Shown: positions 1 to 6,706, counted from the stretch's first letter. The stretch is DNA of 9,944 nt from an uncultured Cloacibacillus sp. (GCA_900545755.1 URAG01000080.1:1-9944), one strand, 5' to 3'. The notes: a model not told the origin generated them from the letters alone. Translations and numbers: made by a program.

Positions 1-10
1 CCCTCCTTGT
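1..10 (-). promoter_or_regulatory. Probable ribosome-binding site of a minus-strand gene beyond the left edge
   Basis: Read on the minus strand, the edge is ACAAGGAGGG, a near-perfect Shine-Dalgarno sequence that would serve a start codon a few bases outside the window. The same bases form half of an inverted repeat: CCCTCC (1-6) pairs with GGAGGG (34-39), helped by GTAC (9-12) with GTAC (29-32). A hairpin could therefore hide this site in the mRNA. The gene itself is not visible, so this is inference from one motif. Confidence 0.4.
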
Positions 11-123
11 ACTATTTTATACGTTACTGTACTGGAGGGCTTCTTTATTTGTCTAAATTTTAGGGCTCAGATCACTTTAGCCGGTGGTTCTGATTGAAGC
101 CGCCGTATCATAAGTGGACGTGG

Positions 124-391
124 ATAACGCCTCGGCAGAGCCATGTGTCTGACGTTGCGCGCAAAAAGGCATAAACTTTAATTTAAATTGATAATAGATG
201 AAAAGGGCGTTGTCCCTCGCAATGCGTGCGAAACGCCGCTAAATCTATTTTATTGACATGTCACCGCGCTCCGCGTCAGTTTCCTAGTCCGACTGCAAGA
301 AACTTCCATCAGTGCATAATTCTGTAAGCTGCAAAAACGTCTTTGCGATTGTCAGCGAGAAAGCTTCGTTGGTCTCTGCCGAGTCGTTTAT
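124..391. other. Nested inverted repeats; candidate structured RNA or stem-forming element
   Basis: The stretch before the regulator gene has no credible ORF on either strand but is rich in complementary segments. The outer stem joins 124-142 and 371-391 (about 18 pairs, core CTCGGCAGAG with CTCTGCCGAG). Inside it, 149-162 pairs with 266-279 (12 of 14 positions, one of them G-U on the plus strand). A central hairpin joins 206-211 plus 217-220 to 228-237, and a further arm joins 326-335 to 342-346 and 362-366. Just outside, 82-89 pairs with 98-105. The arms nest without conflict, as in a multi-branched RNA. I looked for signatures of RNase P RNA, tmRNA, SRP RNA, T-box and common riboswitches and saw none. 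No target-site duplication flanks the outer repeat, so a small mobile element is not supported. Transcribed strand and promoter are unclear. Confidence 0.4.
201..237 (-). terminator. Possible weak terminator downstream of the GntR gene
   Basis: On the minus strand, a 10-bp stem (237-228 with 220-217 and 211-206, a 5-nt bulge at 212-216) is followed by CTTTT. It could end the GntR transcript about 200 nt after its stop. The bulge, the short T run and the distance make it weak. It may simply be the central arm of the structured region 124-391. Confidence 0.25.
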
Positions 392-443
392 GTGATGTCT
401 GGACAGATGCGCGCGGATAGGCCAGCCGCGTCGAGCCGCGTCT

Positions 444-1094
444 CTACTGCGCCTTCAGCCCCTCCATCGAGAGGCGGAGGTGTTCTTTTATCAGCCGCGC
501 GCATTGTTCTTCGTCGCGCGTCTTGAGCGCTTCAAGTATTGCGATGTGTTCTTCTAGGCTTGGGTTTGTGTCGAAATCGAAGAAAGATTCGAAGAATATC
601 ATCTGGACGAATATGCGCGACAGTATATTGCGCACGTAGCCGGCGAGCGTGTTGTTGCCCGAGGACTCCGCGATTGTGATGTGAAATTCGTCGTTGACCT
701 TGAGGTAAGATTCGAGGTCTTTTTTTATGAAGATCTCGCGTTCCGCGTTTATCTGCTCCTGGAGCATGCAGAGCTGTAGCGGCGTGATGCTGCGCGCGGC
801 TTTGCGTATCGCCATTATTTCGAGGGTTTCGCGCACTTCGTAGGTGTCTATTATCTCCTGCTTCGTCGGCGAAGCGAGACACGCGCCCCAGCCCGGCACT
901 ATCTGCACGAGCCCTTCGCTTTCGAGGCGGCGCAGCGCTTCGCGCACCGGCGTGCGGCTGACGTTCATCTCCTTCGCGATTGCGATCTCGGGCAGGCGCT
1001 GCCCGCTTGTGAGCGATTTTTCAAAAATTTTCTTTCTGAGCTGTTCGTAGACGAATTCCGAGGCCGTGTGCCCCACTCCCGCCGTTATCGGCAT
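444..1094 (-). CDS. GntR-family transcriptional regulator, FCD subfamily
   Basis: A DNA-binding repressor or activator, 216 aa, a normal length for the FCD group. The N-terminal winged helix-turn-helix spans about residues 12-75 and includes the family signature VSRTPVREALRRLESEGLV. The C-terminal all-helical FCD ligand domain spans about 85-210. Its usual metal/ligand residues are visible: Asp135, His138, His183 and His205. FCD proteins typically sense small carboxylic or amino acids. I chose the ATG at 1094 over the one at 1109: GGGAG sits 8 nt upstream of 1094, while nothing comparable precedes 1109. The gene is divergent from the SDR/GcvP-like operon, whose promoter carries a TGTATACA palindrome of the kind FCD regulators bind, so it probably controls that operon. 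The ligand is unknown; the operon's amino-acid substrate or product is a natural guess. Directly after its stop codon, AGCCGCGTC occurs twice in tandem (424-432 and 434-442). Confidence 0.92.
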   Translation of the reverse strand: MPITAGVGHTASEFVYEQLRKKIFEKSLTSGQRLPEIAIAKEMNVSRTPVREALRRLESEGLVQIVPGWGACLASPTKQEIIDTYEVRETLEIMAIRKAARSITPLQLCMLQEQINAEREIFIKKDLESYLKVNDEFHITIAESSGNNTLAGYVRNILSRIFVQMIFFESFFDFDTNPSLEEHIAILEALKTRDEEQCARLIKEHLRLSMEGLKAQ

Positions 1095-1533
1095 GACTAT
1101 CACTCCCATGAACCATGCTTCTTATATTACATCAAACGGACGAAGGGGAAAAGTGTGCCGAAAGAGGCGTTAACGCTCGTCTCCGTAAATATGATGAAGC
1201 AGCAGCGTGTAGTGCCATGTGCGGCAAATTGCGGACGCCGTCGCGGTGTGCCGGCTCTTTCGCCCTGTTCCGCGCATTTGTCTGCGTTTACGAAAAATCG
1301 GGCCGCCGTGCGGTGCGCCGGATGAAGTGCCGCAGAAGCCGCCGCGCCTTGCCTCGCGCTTCCGTTTCTCGCGGCTGCGTGTCCTGTTTTTCCTTGAATT
1401 GCCGTTTGTTCTAAGCAATAAAGAATGCGCCGCCTCGCCGCGCTTTTCCCGCGATTTTATGCGCGCCGCTTTGATTCGTCGGGATTTTGCTTTTTTGGGG
1501 GCGTCTTTTCCTGCGTTTGGCTGTTTTCAGCTA
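1095..1533. other. Intergenic region between divergent GntR gene and operon; no gene seen
   Basis: The open frames here are arginine-rich, lack ribosome-binding sites and match no family I recognise, so I treat the stretch as non-coding. It contains a perfect 10-bp palindrome GCGTTAACGC at 1167-1176, about 75 bp upstream of the GntR start. A weak minus-strand promoter candidate for GntR reads TAATAT at 1129-1124 with a poor -35 (TTTTCC at 1152-1147). No copy of the TGTATACA operator was seen near the GntR start, so autoregulation through that motif is not supported. Confidence 0.6.
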
Positions 1534-1562
1534 TTGACTAACCATGGCCTATGTTATATAAA
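1534..1562 (+). promoter_or_regulatory. Sigma-70-type promoter of the SDR/GcvP-like operon
   Basis: TTGACT (1534-1539) and TATAAA (1557-1562) are separated by exactly 17 bp in an AT-rich patch, close to the housekeeping consensus. Transcription would start near 1569-1570. This leaves a leader of about 60 nt before the SDR start, too short for a glycine riboswitch. The promoter overlaps an in-frame upstream ATG at 1551, which argues that this ATG is not the real start of the SDR gene. Confidence 0.75.
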
Positions 1563-1578
1563 ATAACCAAAGATTGTG

Positions 1579-1588
1579 TTGTATACAG
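1579..1588. promoter_or_regulatory. Probable operator for the divergent GntR/FCD regulator
   Basis: TTGTATACAG contains the perfect palindrome TGTATACA (1580-1587). FCD-type GntR proteins commonly bind short palindromes of the form TnGTnnnACnA or TTGTATACAA. The site lies roughly 10-19 nt downstream of the predicted transcription start, where a bound protein would block RNA polymerase. Binding by the neighbouring regulator is inferred from the motif family and the divergent layout. Confidence 0.55.
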
Positions 1589-1628
1589 TGAATACGAAAT
1601 AAATTCCAAGAAGTTGGGAAGGATAGAA

Positions 1629-2411
1629 ATGCTGGACCTGAATAAGCTTTGCGGCATGAACGGCAAAACGGCTATCGTCACTGGCGCGGCTTCGGGCATC
1701 GGCGCGGGGATAGCGCGCTTCTTTGCGGATGCGGGCGTTTCGGTCGTCATCGCGGACATCAACGAAGAGCTGGCGCGCAAGGTTGAGAAGGAAATCAAAG
1801 ACGCGGGCGGCCATGCCGAGTTCATGCGCTGCGACGTTACGAAGGAGGCCGACTGCAAAGCCGTCGCCGACTCCGTCACGGCGAAGTATCCGCGCATCGA
1901 CATCCTCGTGAACTGCGCGGGCGTCGCGCGCCGCCGCACGGTCGAGACGCTCGATGAGAAGGACTGGGACCTCGCGCTCAACGTGACGCTCAAGAGCGTA
2001 TTCCTCATGAGCAAGCACGTCATCCCGTACATGAAGAAAGCGGGCGGCGGCAAGATTGTCAACATAGGCTCGGGCTGGGCGCTCAAGGGCGGCGACCACG
2101 CCGTCTCCTACTGCGCTGCGAAAGGCGGCGTCTGGAACATGACGCGCGCGATGGCGATAGACCACGGCCCGGACAATATCAACGTGAACTGCGTCTGCCC
2201 GGGCGACATCGACACACCGATGCTGAAGAGCGAGTGCGAACAGCTCGGCGGCGTCTACAACGATAAATATAAGGAAGAATGCGCGCAGCGCCCGATGGCG
2301 CGCCTAGGTACGCCGCAGGACGTCGCGATGTGCGTCTTCTTCCTTTGCAGCGGAATGGCCCCGTGGGTCACTGGTTCGTCGCTCGTCGTCGACGGCGGCG
2401 GAATTGCGTAA
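1629..2411 (+). CDS. Short-chain dehydrogenase/reductase (SDR), classical type
   Basis: An NAD(P)-dependent alcohol/ketone or hydroxyacid oxidoreductase, 260 aa, typical for classical SDRs. Visible features: the Rossmann motif TGAASGIG (18-25), Asp43 at the end of strand beta-2 (usually NAD(H) preference), NCAG (95-98), Asn118, and the catalytic residues Ser148, Tyr161 and Lys165 (YCAAK). PGDIDTP follows at 191-197 and the C-terminus ends VVDGGGIA, as in 3-oxoacyl-ACP reductase/glucose dehydrogenase-like members. The start at 1629 has GGGAAGGA 5 nt upstream. The longer frame from 1551 would begin inside the -10 element and lacks a ribosome site. It is the first gene of the operon, 12 nt before the GcvPA-like gene, so it probably oxidises or reduces a compound related to the decarboxylase substrate or product. 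The exact substrate cannot be read from the sequence. Confidence 0.93.
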   Translation: MLDLNKLCGMNGKTAIVTGAASGIGAGIARFFADAGVSVVIADINEELARKVEKEIKDAGGHAEFMRCDVTKEADCKAVADSVTAKYPRIDILVNCAGVARRRTVETLDEKDWDLALNVTLKSVFLMSKHVIPYMKKAGGGKIVNIGSGWALKGGDHAVSYCAAKGGVWNMTRAMAIDHGPDNINVNCVCPGDIDTPMLKSECEQLGGVYNDKYKEECAQRPMARLGTPQDVAMCVFFLCSGMAPWVTGSSLVVDGGGIA

Positions 2412-2423
2412 GGAGGCGCGAAT

Positions 2424-3809
2424 ATGTCAAAGAAGATGTTCCCCTATATCCCGAACTCCGAGGAGAAGGTCCAGCGCGAAATGCTGGATTATATCGGAGT
2501 TGATTCAATCGAGGATTTGATTTCCGACATTCCCGAAGAGATGCGCATGAAGCATAAGATGGAACTGCCGGAGCCGTTCTGCGACGAGGCCGGGCTCGCG
2601 CGCCACGTGAACGGAATCCTCGGCAAGAACAAAACTGCAAAGGAGCTTATCTGCTTCCTCGGCGCTGGCTGCTACAACCGCTACGTCCCGGCGCTCGTCG
2701 ACGAGGTCGTGAACCGCTCCGAGTTCCTCACGGCCTACGCGGGCGAGCCATATGAGGATCACGGCCGCTTCCACGCGATGTTCGAGTATCAGTCGATGAT
2801 GGCCGAGCTGCTCGACATGGACGTCTGCAACGTGCCTAACTACGACGGCAGCCAGGCGGTCGGCACGGCGCTGCGTATGGCCTGCCGCATCACGCGCCGC
2901 GACGAAGTGATAATTCCCGGCAATATCAACCCTGACACGCTCAAGGCGGTCAAGACCTACCTCCAGCCGGACGTAAAAATTACATTCACCGACTACAACC
3001 CGAAGACGGGCCGCATCTGCCTCGACTGCCTCAAGAAGAACCTGACGGACAAGGCCGCGGCGGTGCTTGTGATGAATCCGAACTTCTTCGGCATAATCGA
3101 GGAACGCGCGCAGGATATAGCCGACATGGCGCACGAGAAGGGCGCGCTCATGGTCGCGTACGTCGAGCCGTCGACGCTCGGCGTTCTGACGCCTCCGTCG
3201 CAGTACGGCGCCGACATCGCCTGCGGCGACATCCAGGCGCTAGGCCTGCATATGAACTACGGCGGCGGCGTCGCGGGCTTCATAGCGACGAAGGACGAGC
3301 CGAAGTTCGTAGACGAATACCCGTCGCGCCTCTTCGGCATCGCGCCGACTGACGAAAAAGAGTGGGGCTTCGGCGACGTCCTCTGGGAGCGCACCTCGTT
3401 CGCCAACCGCGACCACGCGAAGGAATTCGTCGGCACGCACGCGGCGCTGTGGGGGATCGCGGCTGGCGTCTACCTCGCATCGATGGGGCCGCAGGGAATG
3501 AAGGAGCTCGGCGAGGCCGTGTTGCAGCGCCAGGTCTGCCTGAAAAAGAACCTCGCTGGCATCAAGGGCCTTTCGCTCGGCAAGTTCTCCGGCACGCCGT
3601 TCCAGGAGTTCGTCGTCGATTTCTCGGCGAGCGGAAAGTCCGTGAAGGAAATCAACAATGCGCTGCTCGAGCGCGGAATCCTCGGCGGTTACGACCTCGG
3701 CGCGTCCTTCCATGAACTTGAAGGATGCGCGCTGCTCGCGGTGACGGAGCAGACCTCCGCGGACGACATAAAGGCCCTAGCCGCCGCCCTCGGCGAAATT
3801 CTCGCGTAA
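2424..3809 (+). CDS. gcvPA: Glycine dehydrogenase (decarboxylating) subunit 1-like protein, divergent
   Basis: Resembles the N-terminal half of glycine decarboxylase P-protein, the partner of the PLP-carrying subunit. It has 461 aa, close to the usual 440-450. Family features: YIPNSEEKVQREML near the N-terminus, FLGAGCYNRYVPA (78-90), RSEFLTAY (98-105), FEYQSMMAELLDMDV (120-134), a NPNFFG segment (218-223), and LLERGILGG near the C-terminus. It departs from typical GcvPA at several places: GDIQALGLHMNYGGG around 268-282 instead of a GxxQxLGxPxxxGGP pattern, and EFVGTHAAL (334-342) where KATSNICT-like residues are normally found. AAGGAGG overlaps the SDR stop and serves the start; the next gene follows after 12 nt. 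The usual partners GcvT, GcvH and lipoamide dehydrogenase are absent here. It belongs clearly to the P-protein superfamily; whether it acts on glycine is uncertain. Confidence 0.85.
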   Translation: MSKKMFPYIPNSEEKVQREMLDYIGVDSIEDLISDIPEEMRMKHKMELPEPFCDEAGLARHVNGILGKNKTAKELICFLGAGCYNRYVPALVDEVVNRSEFLTAYAGEPYEDHGRFHAMFEYQSMMAELLDMDVCNVPNYDGSQAVGTALRMACRITRRDEVIIPGNINPDTLKAVKTYLQPDVKITFTDYNPKTGRICLDCLKKNLTDKAAAVLVMNPNFFGIIEERAQDIADMAHEKGALMVAYVEPSTLGVLTPPSQYGADIACGDIQALGLHMNYGGGVAGFIATKDEPKFVDEYPSRLFGIAPTDEKEWGFGDVLWERTSFANRDHAKEFVGTHAALWGIAAGVYLASMGPQGMKELGEAVLQRQVCLKKNLAGIKGLSLGKFSGTPFQEFVVDFSASGKSVKEINNALLERGILGGYDLGASFHELEGCALLAVTEQTSADDIKALAAALGEILA

Positions 3810-3821
3810 AGGAGGCCCATT

Positions 3822-5393
3822 ATGAATAATCTAGAAAGAATGAAAAAATTCCATCAGGCTAAGTGGAACGAGCCGATAATATACGAACTAAGCGAGCCCG
3901 GCGAACGCGCGGTGCTCGTTCCCGGCCCCTGCTGCGACTGCGTGAGCACAGACGAGGCTCTTGCGACTCTGCCCACAGCCATGGTGCGCAAGGAGCGCGC
4001 CAACCTTCCCGAAATTGCGCAGCTTCAGCTCGTGCGCCACTACAACCACCTTTCGCAGGAAAATATAGGCGTCGACGGCAACATCGACATCGGGCAGGGA
4101 ACCTGCACGATGAAGTACAACCCAAAGGTCAACGACCGCCTTGCAGGACAGCCTAAGGTCGCCGATATGCACCCGCTCCAGCCGGACGAGACGGCTCAGG
4201 GCATCCTCGAAGTATTTTATAAGACCGGCGAGCTTTTCAAAGAAATTTCAGGTCTCGACGTCTTCTCGATGCAGCCCGGCGGCGGCTCGCACGGCGTCCT
4301 CGCGCTAGCCTCGATAGTCCGCGCATACTGGCGCGATAAGGGCGAGGAGGAGAAGCGCGACGAGATAATCACAACGCTCTTCTCGCACCCAGCAGACTGC
4401 GCCGTGCCGATCGTAAAAGGCTACAAGGTTACGATAATCCAGCCCGACGCGGAGGGCTATCCCGACCTCGAAGCCTTCAAGGCGGCGCTCTCCGAACGCA
4501 CCGCGGCGATATTCTTCACGAACCCAGAGGACACAGGCATATTCAACGTCCGCATCAAGGAGTTCACGCGCCTCGCTCACGAAAAAGGCGTACTCTGCTG
4601 CTACGACCAGGCCAACGCCAACGGCCTGCTCGGCATCACGCGTACCGCGGAAGCGACCTTCGACATGTCCTTCTTCAACCTGCACAAGACCTTCGGCGCT
4701 CCGCACGGCTGCGGCGGCCCAGCGACGGGAATGGTCGCGGCGCGCAAGGAGCTGCGCCCCTATATGCCAGTGCCGCTCGTCGAGTACTCTCCGGAAAAAG
4801 GCTACTACCTAGACTTCGACCTTCCGAAGTCCTGCGGCAAGATAAAATCCTTCTGGGGCGTCGCGCCAGTCGTCGTCAAGGCCTACTCATGGATAATGGC
4901 GCTCGGCGCGGACGGCCTGCGCGAAGTCTCCCGTGTCGCGATACTCAACAACAATTACTGCATGAAGAAGATACTTGCGATACGCGGTGCGTCGATAAGC
5001 TTCCCCAACCACCCGTCGCGCATCGAGCAGGCGCGCTACAGTTGGCAGAAGCTCAAAGAGGACACCGGCTTCGGCACCTCCGACGTGCAGCGCTGCTGCG
5101 CCGACTTCGGCACGCACTACTGGTCGAGCCACGAGCCCTTCGTCATTCCCGAGCCTTTCACGATAGAGCCGTCGGAATCTTACTCAAAGCAGGACATCGA
5201 CGACTACACGGCGGTGCTCGCGGAGATCTCGCGCATGTGCTACGAGGAGCCGGAGGCCGTGAAAGCCGCGCCGGTCAACAGCACGGTGCACCACATCGAC
5301 CACGATTACTTCGACGACCCCGCGAAGTACGCAATCACATGGCGCGCCTACAATAAGAAATACACCGGCTATTTCAAGCCTAAGAAAGGCTAG
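3822..5393 (+). CDS. gcvPB: Glycine dehydrogenase (decarboxylating) subunit 2-like protein, divergent PLP enzyme
   Basis: The PLP-binding P-protein-like subunit, 523 aa, slightly longer than usual GcvPB. Family features: YELSEPGERA (21-30), LPEIAQLQLVRHYNHLSQENIGVD (62-85), GTCTMKYNPK (93-102), DMHPLQP (115-121), MQPGGGSHG (150-158), a TNPEDTGIF segment (233-241), and the Schiff-base lysine Lys289 in FNLHKTF. Departures from the canonical subunit: HGCGGPATG instead of HGGGGPG(S/A)G (295-303), DQANANG instead of DGANLNA (262-268), and loss of the Glu in the GAxGE motif (GSHGV, 155-159). The C-terminal 40 residues end in a DPAKYAITWRAY-type tail that I do not know from standard GcvPB. AAAGGAGG overlaps the previous stop. 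With the GcvPA-like protein it should form a heteromeric PLP enzyme that decarboxylates an amino acid. Its true substrate and carbon acceptor are open, since no lipoyl H-protein gene is nearby. Confidence 0.85.
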   Translation: MNNLERMKKFHQAKWNEPIIYELSEPGERAVLVPGPCCDCVSTDEALATLPTAMVRKERANLPEIAQLQLVRHYNHLSQENIGVDGNIDIGQGTCTMKYNPKVNDRLAGQPKVADMHPLQPDETAQGILEVFYKTGELFKEISGLDVFSMQPGGGSHGVLALASIVRAYWRDKGEEEKRDEIITTLFSHPADCAVPIVKGYKVTIIQPDAEGYPDLEAFKAALSERTAAIFFTNPEDTGIFNVRIKEFTRLAHEKGVLCCYDQANANGLLGITRTAEATFDMSFFNLHKTFGAPHGCGGPATGMVAARKELRPYMPVPLVEYSPEKGYYLDFDLPKSCGKIKSFWGVAPVVVKAYSWIMALGADGLREVSRVAILNNNYCMKKILAIRGASISFPNHPSRIEQARYSWQKLKEDTGFGTSDVQRCCADFGTHYWSSHEPFVIPEPFTIEPSESYSKQDIDDYTAVLAEISRMCYEEPEAVKAAPVNSTVHHIDHDYFDDPAKYAITWRAYNKKYTGYFKPKKG

Positions 5394-5397
5394 TTGA

Positions 5398-6513
5398 ATG
5401 AAGGCCGGCTTCATCGTCAACCCCGTCGCCGGAATGGGAGGGGCGGTCGCGCTCAAGGGGACGGACGGCGAGGAAACTCTGCGCCGCGCCGTGGAGCTTG
5501 GCGCAAAGCCGCGCGCCGCAGAGCGCGCCGAAACGGCGCTGCGCGAATTCGCTGACGCCGCGCGTGGGACGCTCTTCCTCGCGCCCTCGGGCGAGATGGG
5601 AGCCGGCCTGTTAATGAAATACGGAATCAGGCACGAAACGCTCTTCGAGACGGGAGAGCGCACAAGCGCGGCGGAGACGCGCCGCGCCGCGCAGATGATG
5701 CTCGACGGGGGCGCGGATCTGATAATCTTCGCGGGCGGCGACGGAACGGCGCGCGACGTATGCGCCGCGGTCGGGGACAAAATCCCTGTAGTCGGCATAC
5801 CGGCTGGGGTCAAGATACACTCCGCGGTCTACGCCAAACGTCCGCAGGAGGCGGGCAAACTTATAAAAAGCTTCCTCGAAGGGCGGGTCAGACGGTTCGC
5901 CGAGGCCGAAGTCATGGACATAGACGAAGAAGCCTTCCGCGATGGGCGCGTCAGCGCGCGGCTGTACGGCTATATGCGTGTGCCGGACGACGCGGAATTC
6001 ATGCAGGAGCGCAAATCGGGCGGCGGGGCCGGAAGCGCGGAGGAGGCGGAGGACCTCGCGGCCTTCCTTGCCAACTCAATGAAGCCCGGCACGCTCTACC
6101 TGATCGGCTCCGGCTCGACGACGATGCGGCTGAAAGAGCGGCTCGGCATGGACGGCACACTGCTCGGCGTAGACGCGGTGAAGGACAATGTGCAGCTGGG
6201 GCGCGACCTCACGTCGGTACAAATAAAAAAGCTGCTCGCCGCAGAACAGCCCGAAAACCGCGCGCTGATAATCACGGTCATCGGCGGGCAGGGCCACATC
6301 TTCGGCCGCGGCAACCAGCAGCTCAGCCCCGAAGTTATAAAAATGCTGCCGCGCGAAAATATCACAGTCGCTGCAACGCCCGCCAAAATGGCCGGCCTCT
6401 TCGGCAAAAGCCTGATCGCCGACACCGGCGACGCGGAGCTCGACGAAGAGCTCAAAGGCTACATTCCGGTAGTGACGGGCCACTCGCGGCGCATGATGGC
6501 GAAGGTAGAGTAA
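5398..6513 (+). CDS. ATP-NAD kinase-like protein, AcoX/COG3199 family
   Basis: A predicted ATP- or polyphosphate-dependent NAD kinase of the AcoX-like branch, 371 aa, the usual length. Visible motifs: NPVAGMGG (8-15) followed by LKGTDG (19-24), the NAD-kinase signature GGDGTARD (113-120), GIPAGVKIHSAV (133-144), GSGST (237-241), and GGQGHIFGRGNQ (296-307). GAAAGG lies 8 nt before the ATG, and only 4 nt separate it from the previous stop, so it is surely co-transcribed and probably translationally coupled. Relatives occur in catabolic operons such as acetoin utilisation, where their exact role is poorly defined. Here it closes the operon and may supply NADP(H) or phosphorylate a related nucleotide for the pathway. 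The kinase family call is firm; the physiological substrate is inferred. Confidence 0.9.
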   Translation: MKAGFIVNPVAGMGGAVALKGTDGEETLRRAVELGAKPRAAERAETALREFADAARGTLFLAPSGEMGAGLLMKYGIRHETLFETGERTSAAETRRAAQMMLDGGADLIIFAGGDGTARDVCAAVGDKIPVVGIPAGVKIHSAVYAKRPQEAGKLIKSFLEGRVRRFAEAEVMDIDEEAFRDGRVSARLYGYMRVPDDAEFMQERKSGGGAGSAEEAEDLAAFLANSMKPGTLYLIGSGSTTMRLKERLGMDGTLLGVDAVKDNVQLGRDLTSVQIKKLLAAEQPENRALIITVIGGQGHIFGRGNQQLSPEVIKMLPRENITVAATPAKMAGLFGKSLIADTGDAELDEELKGYIPVVTGHSRRMMAKVE

Positions 6514-6558
6514 ATAATTTTCTCAGCACGCGATTCCCAAACATTTCACAGCTTCACG

Positions 6559-6585
6559 GCGGCGCGGAAAATCCGCGCCGCTTTT
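6559..6585 (+). terminator. Intrinsic terminator of the SDR/GcvP-like operon
   Basis: A perfect 10-bp stem (GCGGCGCGGA at 6559-6568 with 6572-6581) closes a three-A loop and is followed by TTTT. It lies 45 nt after the NAD-kinase-like stop and cleanly separates this operon from the pyr genes. The T run is short, but the stem is very GC-rich. Confidence 0.85.
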
Positions 6586-6677
6586 CGCGCGCGTAGACAT
6601 GGAACGCGACGCGCTGCGCGCGGCACAAAGTTTCAGAAATCGCAGAGATTTCGCGGAAATTATATTTTTGCAATCGC

Positions 6678-6706
6678 TTGCATAATATTTAAAAATGGGC
6701 TATACT
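6678..6706 (+). promoter_or_regulatory. Sigma-70-type promoter of the pyr operon
   Basis: TTGCAT (6678-6683) and TATACT (6701-6706) are spaced by 17 bp in an AT-rich island, the only such island between the upstream terminator and pyrR. Transcription should start near 6713. This gives a leader of about 165 nt before pyrR that contains a short ORF and an attenuator. A small inverted repeat, GAAATC-GCAGA-GATTTC (6636-6652), lies about 25 bp upstream of the -35; its role is unknown. Confidence 0.8.

Noticed and set aside
124..391. Small mobile element (MITE-like) with 18-bp terminal inverted repeats
   Set aside because: No target-site duplication flanks the repeat, and further nested arms inside fit a folded RNA better. 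No transposase is present.
62..391. RNase P RNA, tmRNA, SRP RNA or T-box leader
   Set aside because: None of their hallmark sequences, such as GAGGAAAGTCC, the tmRNA tag region, the SRP GGAAGG loop region or the T-box GGTGG-ACCGCG element, could be found on either strand.
1095..1109. Longer GntR start at 1109
   Set aside because: Only the ATG at 1094 has a GGGAG sequence at proper spacing. The added five residues are not needed for the family.
1115..1566. Arg-rich open frames in the GntR-SDR gap, on both strands
   Set aside because: They overlap each other in several frames, lack ribosome sites and known motifs, and are expected by chance in GC-rich DNA.
1551..1628. Upstream ATG extension of the SDR gene by 26 codons
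   Set aside because: The ATG lies at the -10 element of a good promoter and has no ribosome-binding site, and the extra residues precede the normal SDR N-terminus. The ATG at 1629 has GGGAAGGA in place.
1563..1628. Glycine riboswitch before the GcvP-like operon
   Set aside because: The leader after the predicted start is only about 60 nt and lacks the conserved core motifs. Control by the GntR operator is better supported.
5760..6596. 278-codon open frame overlapping the NAD-kinase-like gene
   Set aside because: It is a shifted-frame shadow of a gene with clear NAD kinase motifs and has an Arg/Ala/Gly-rich composition.
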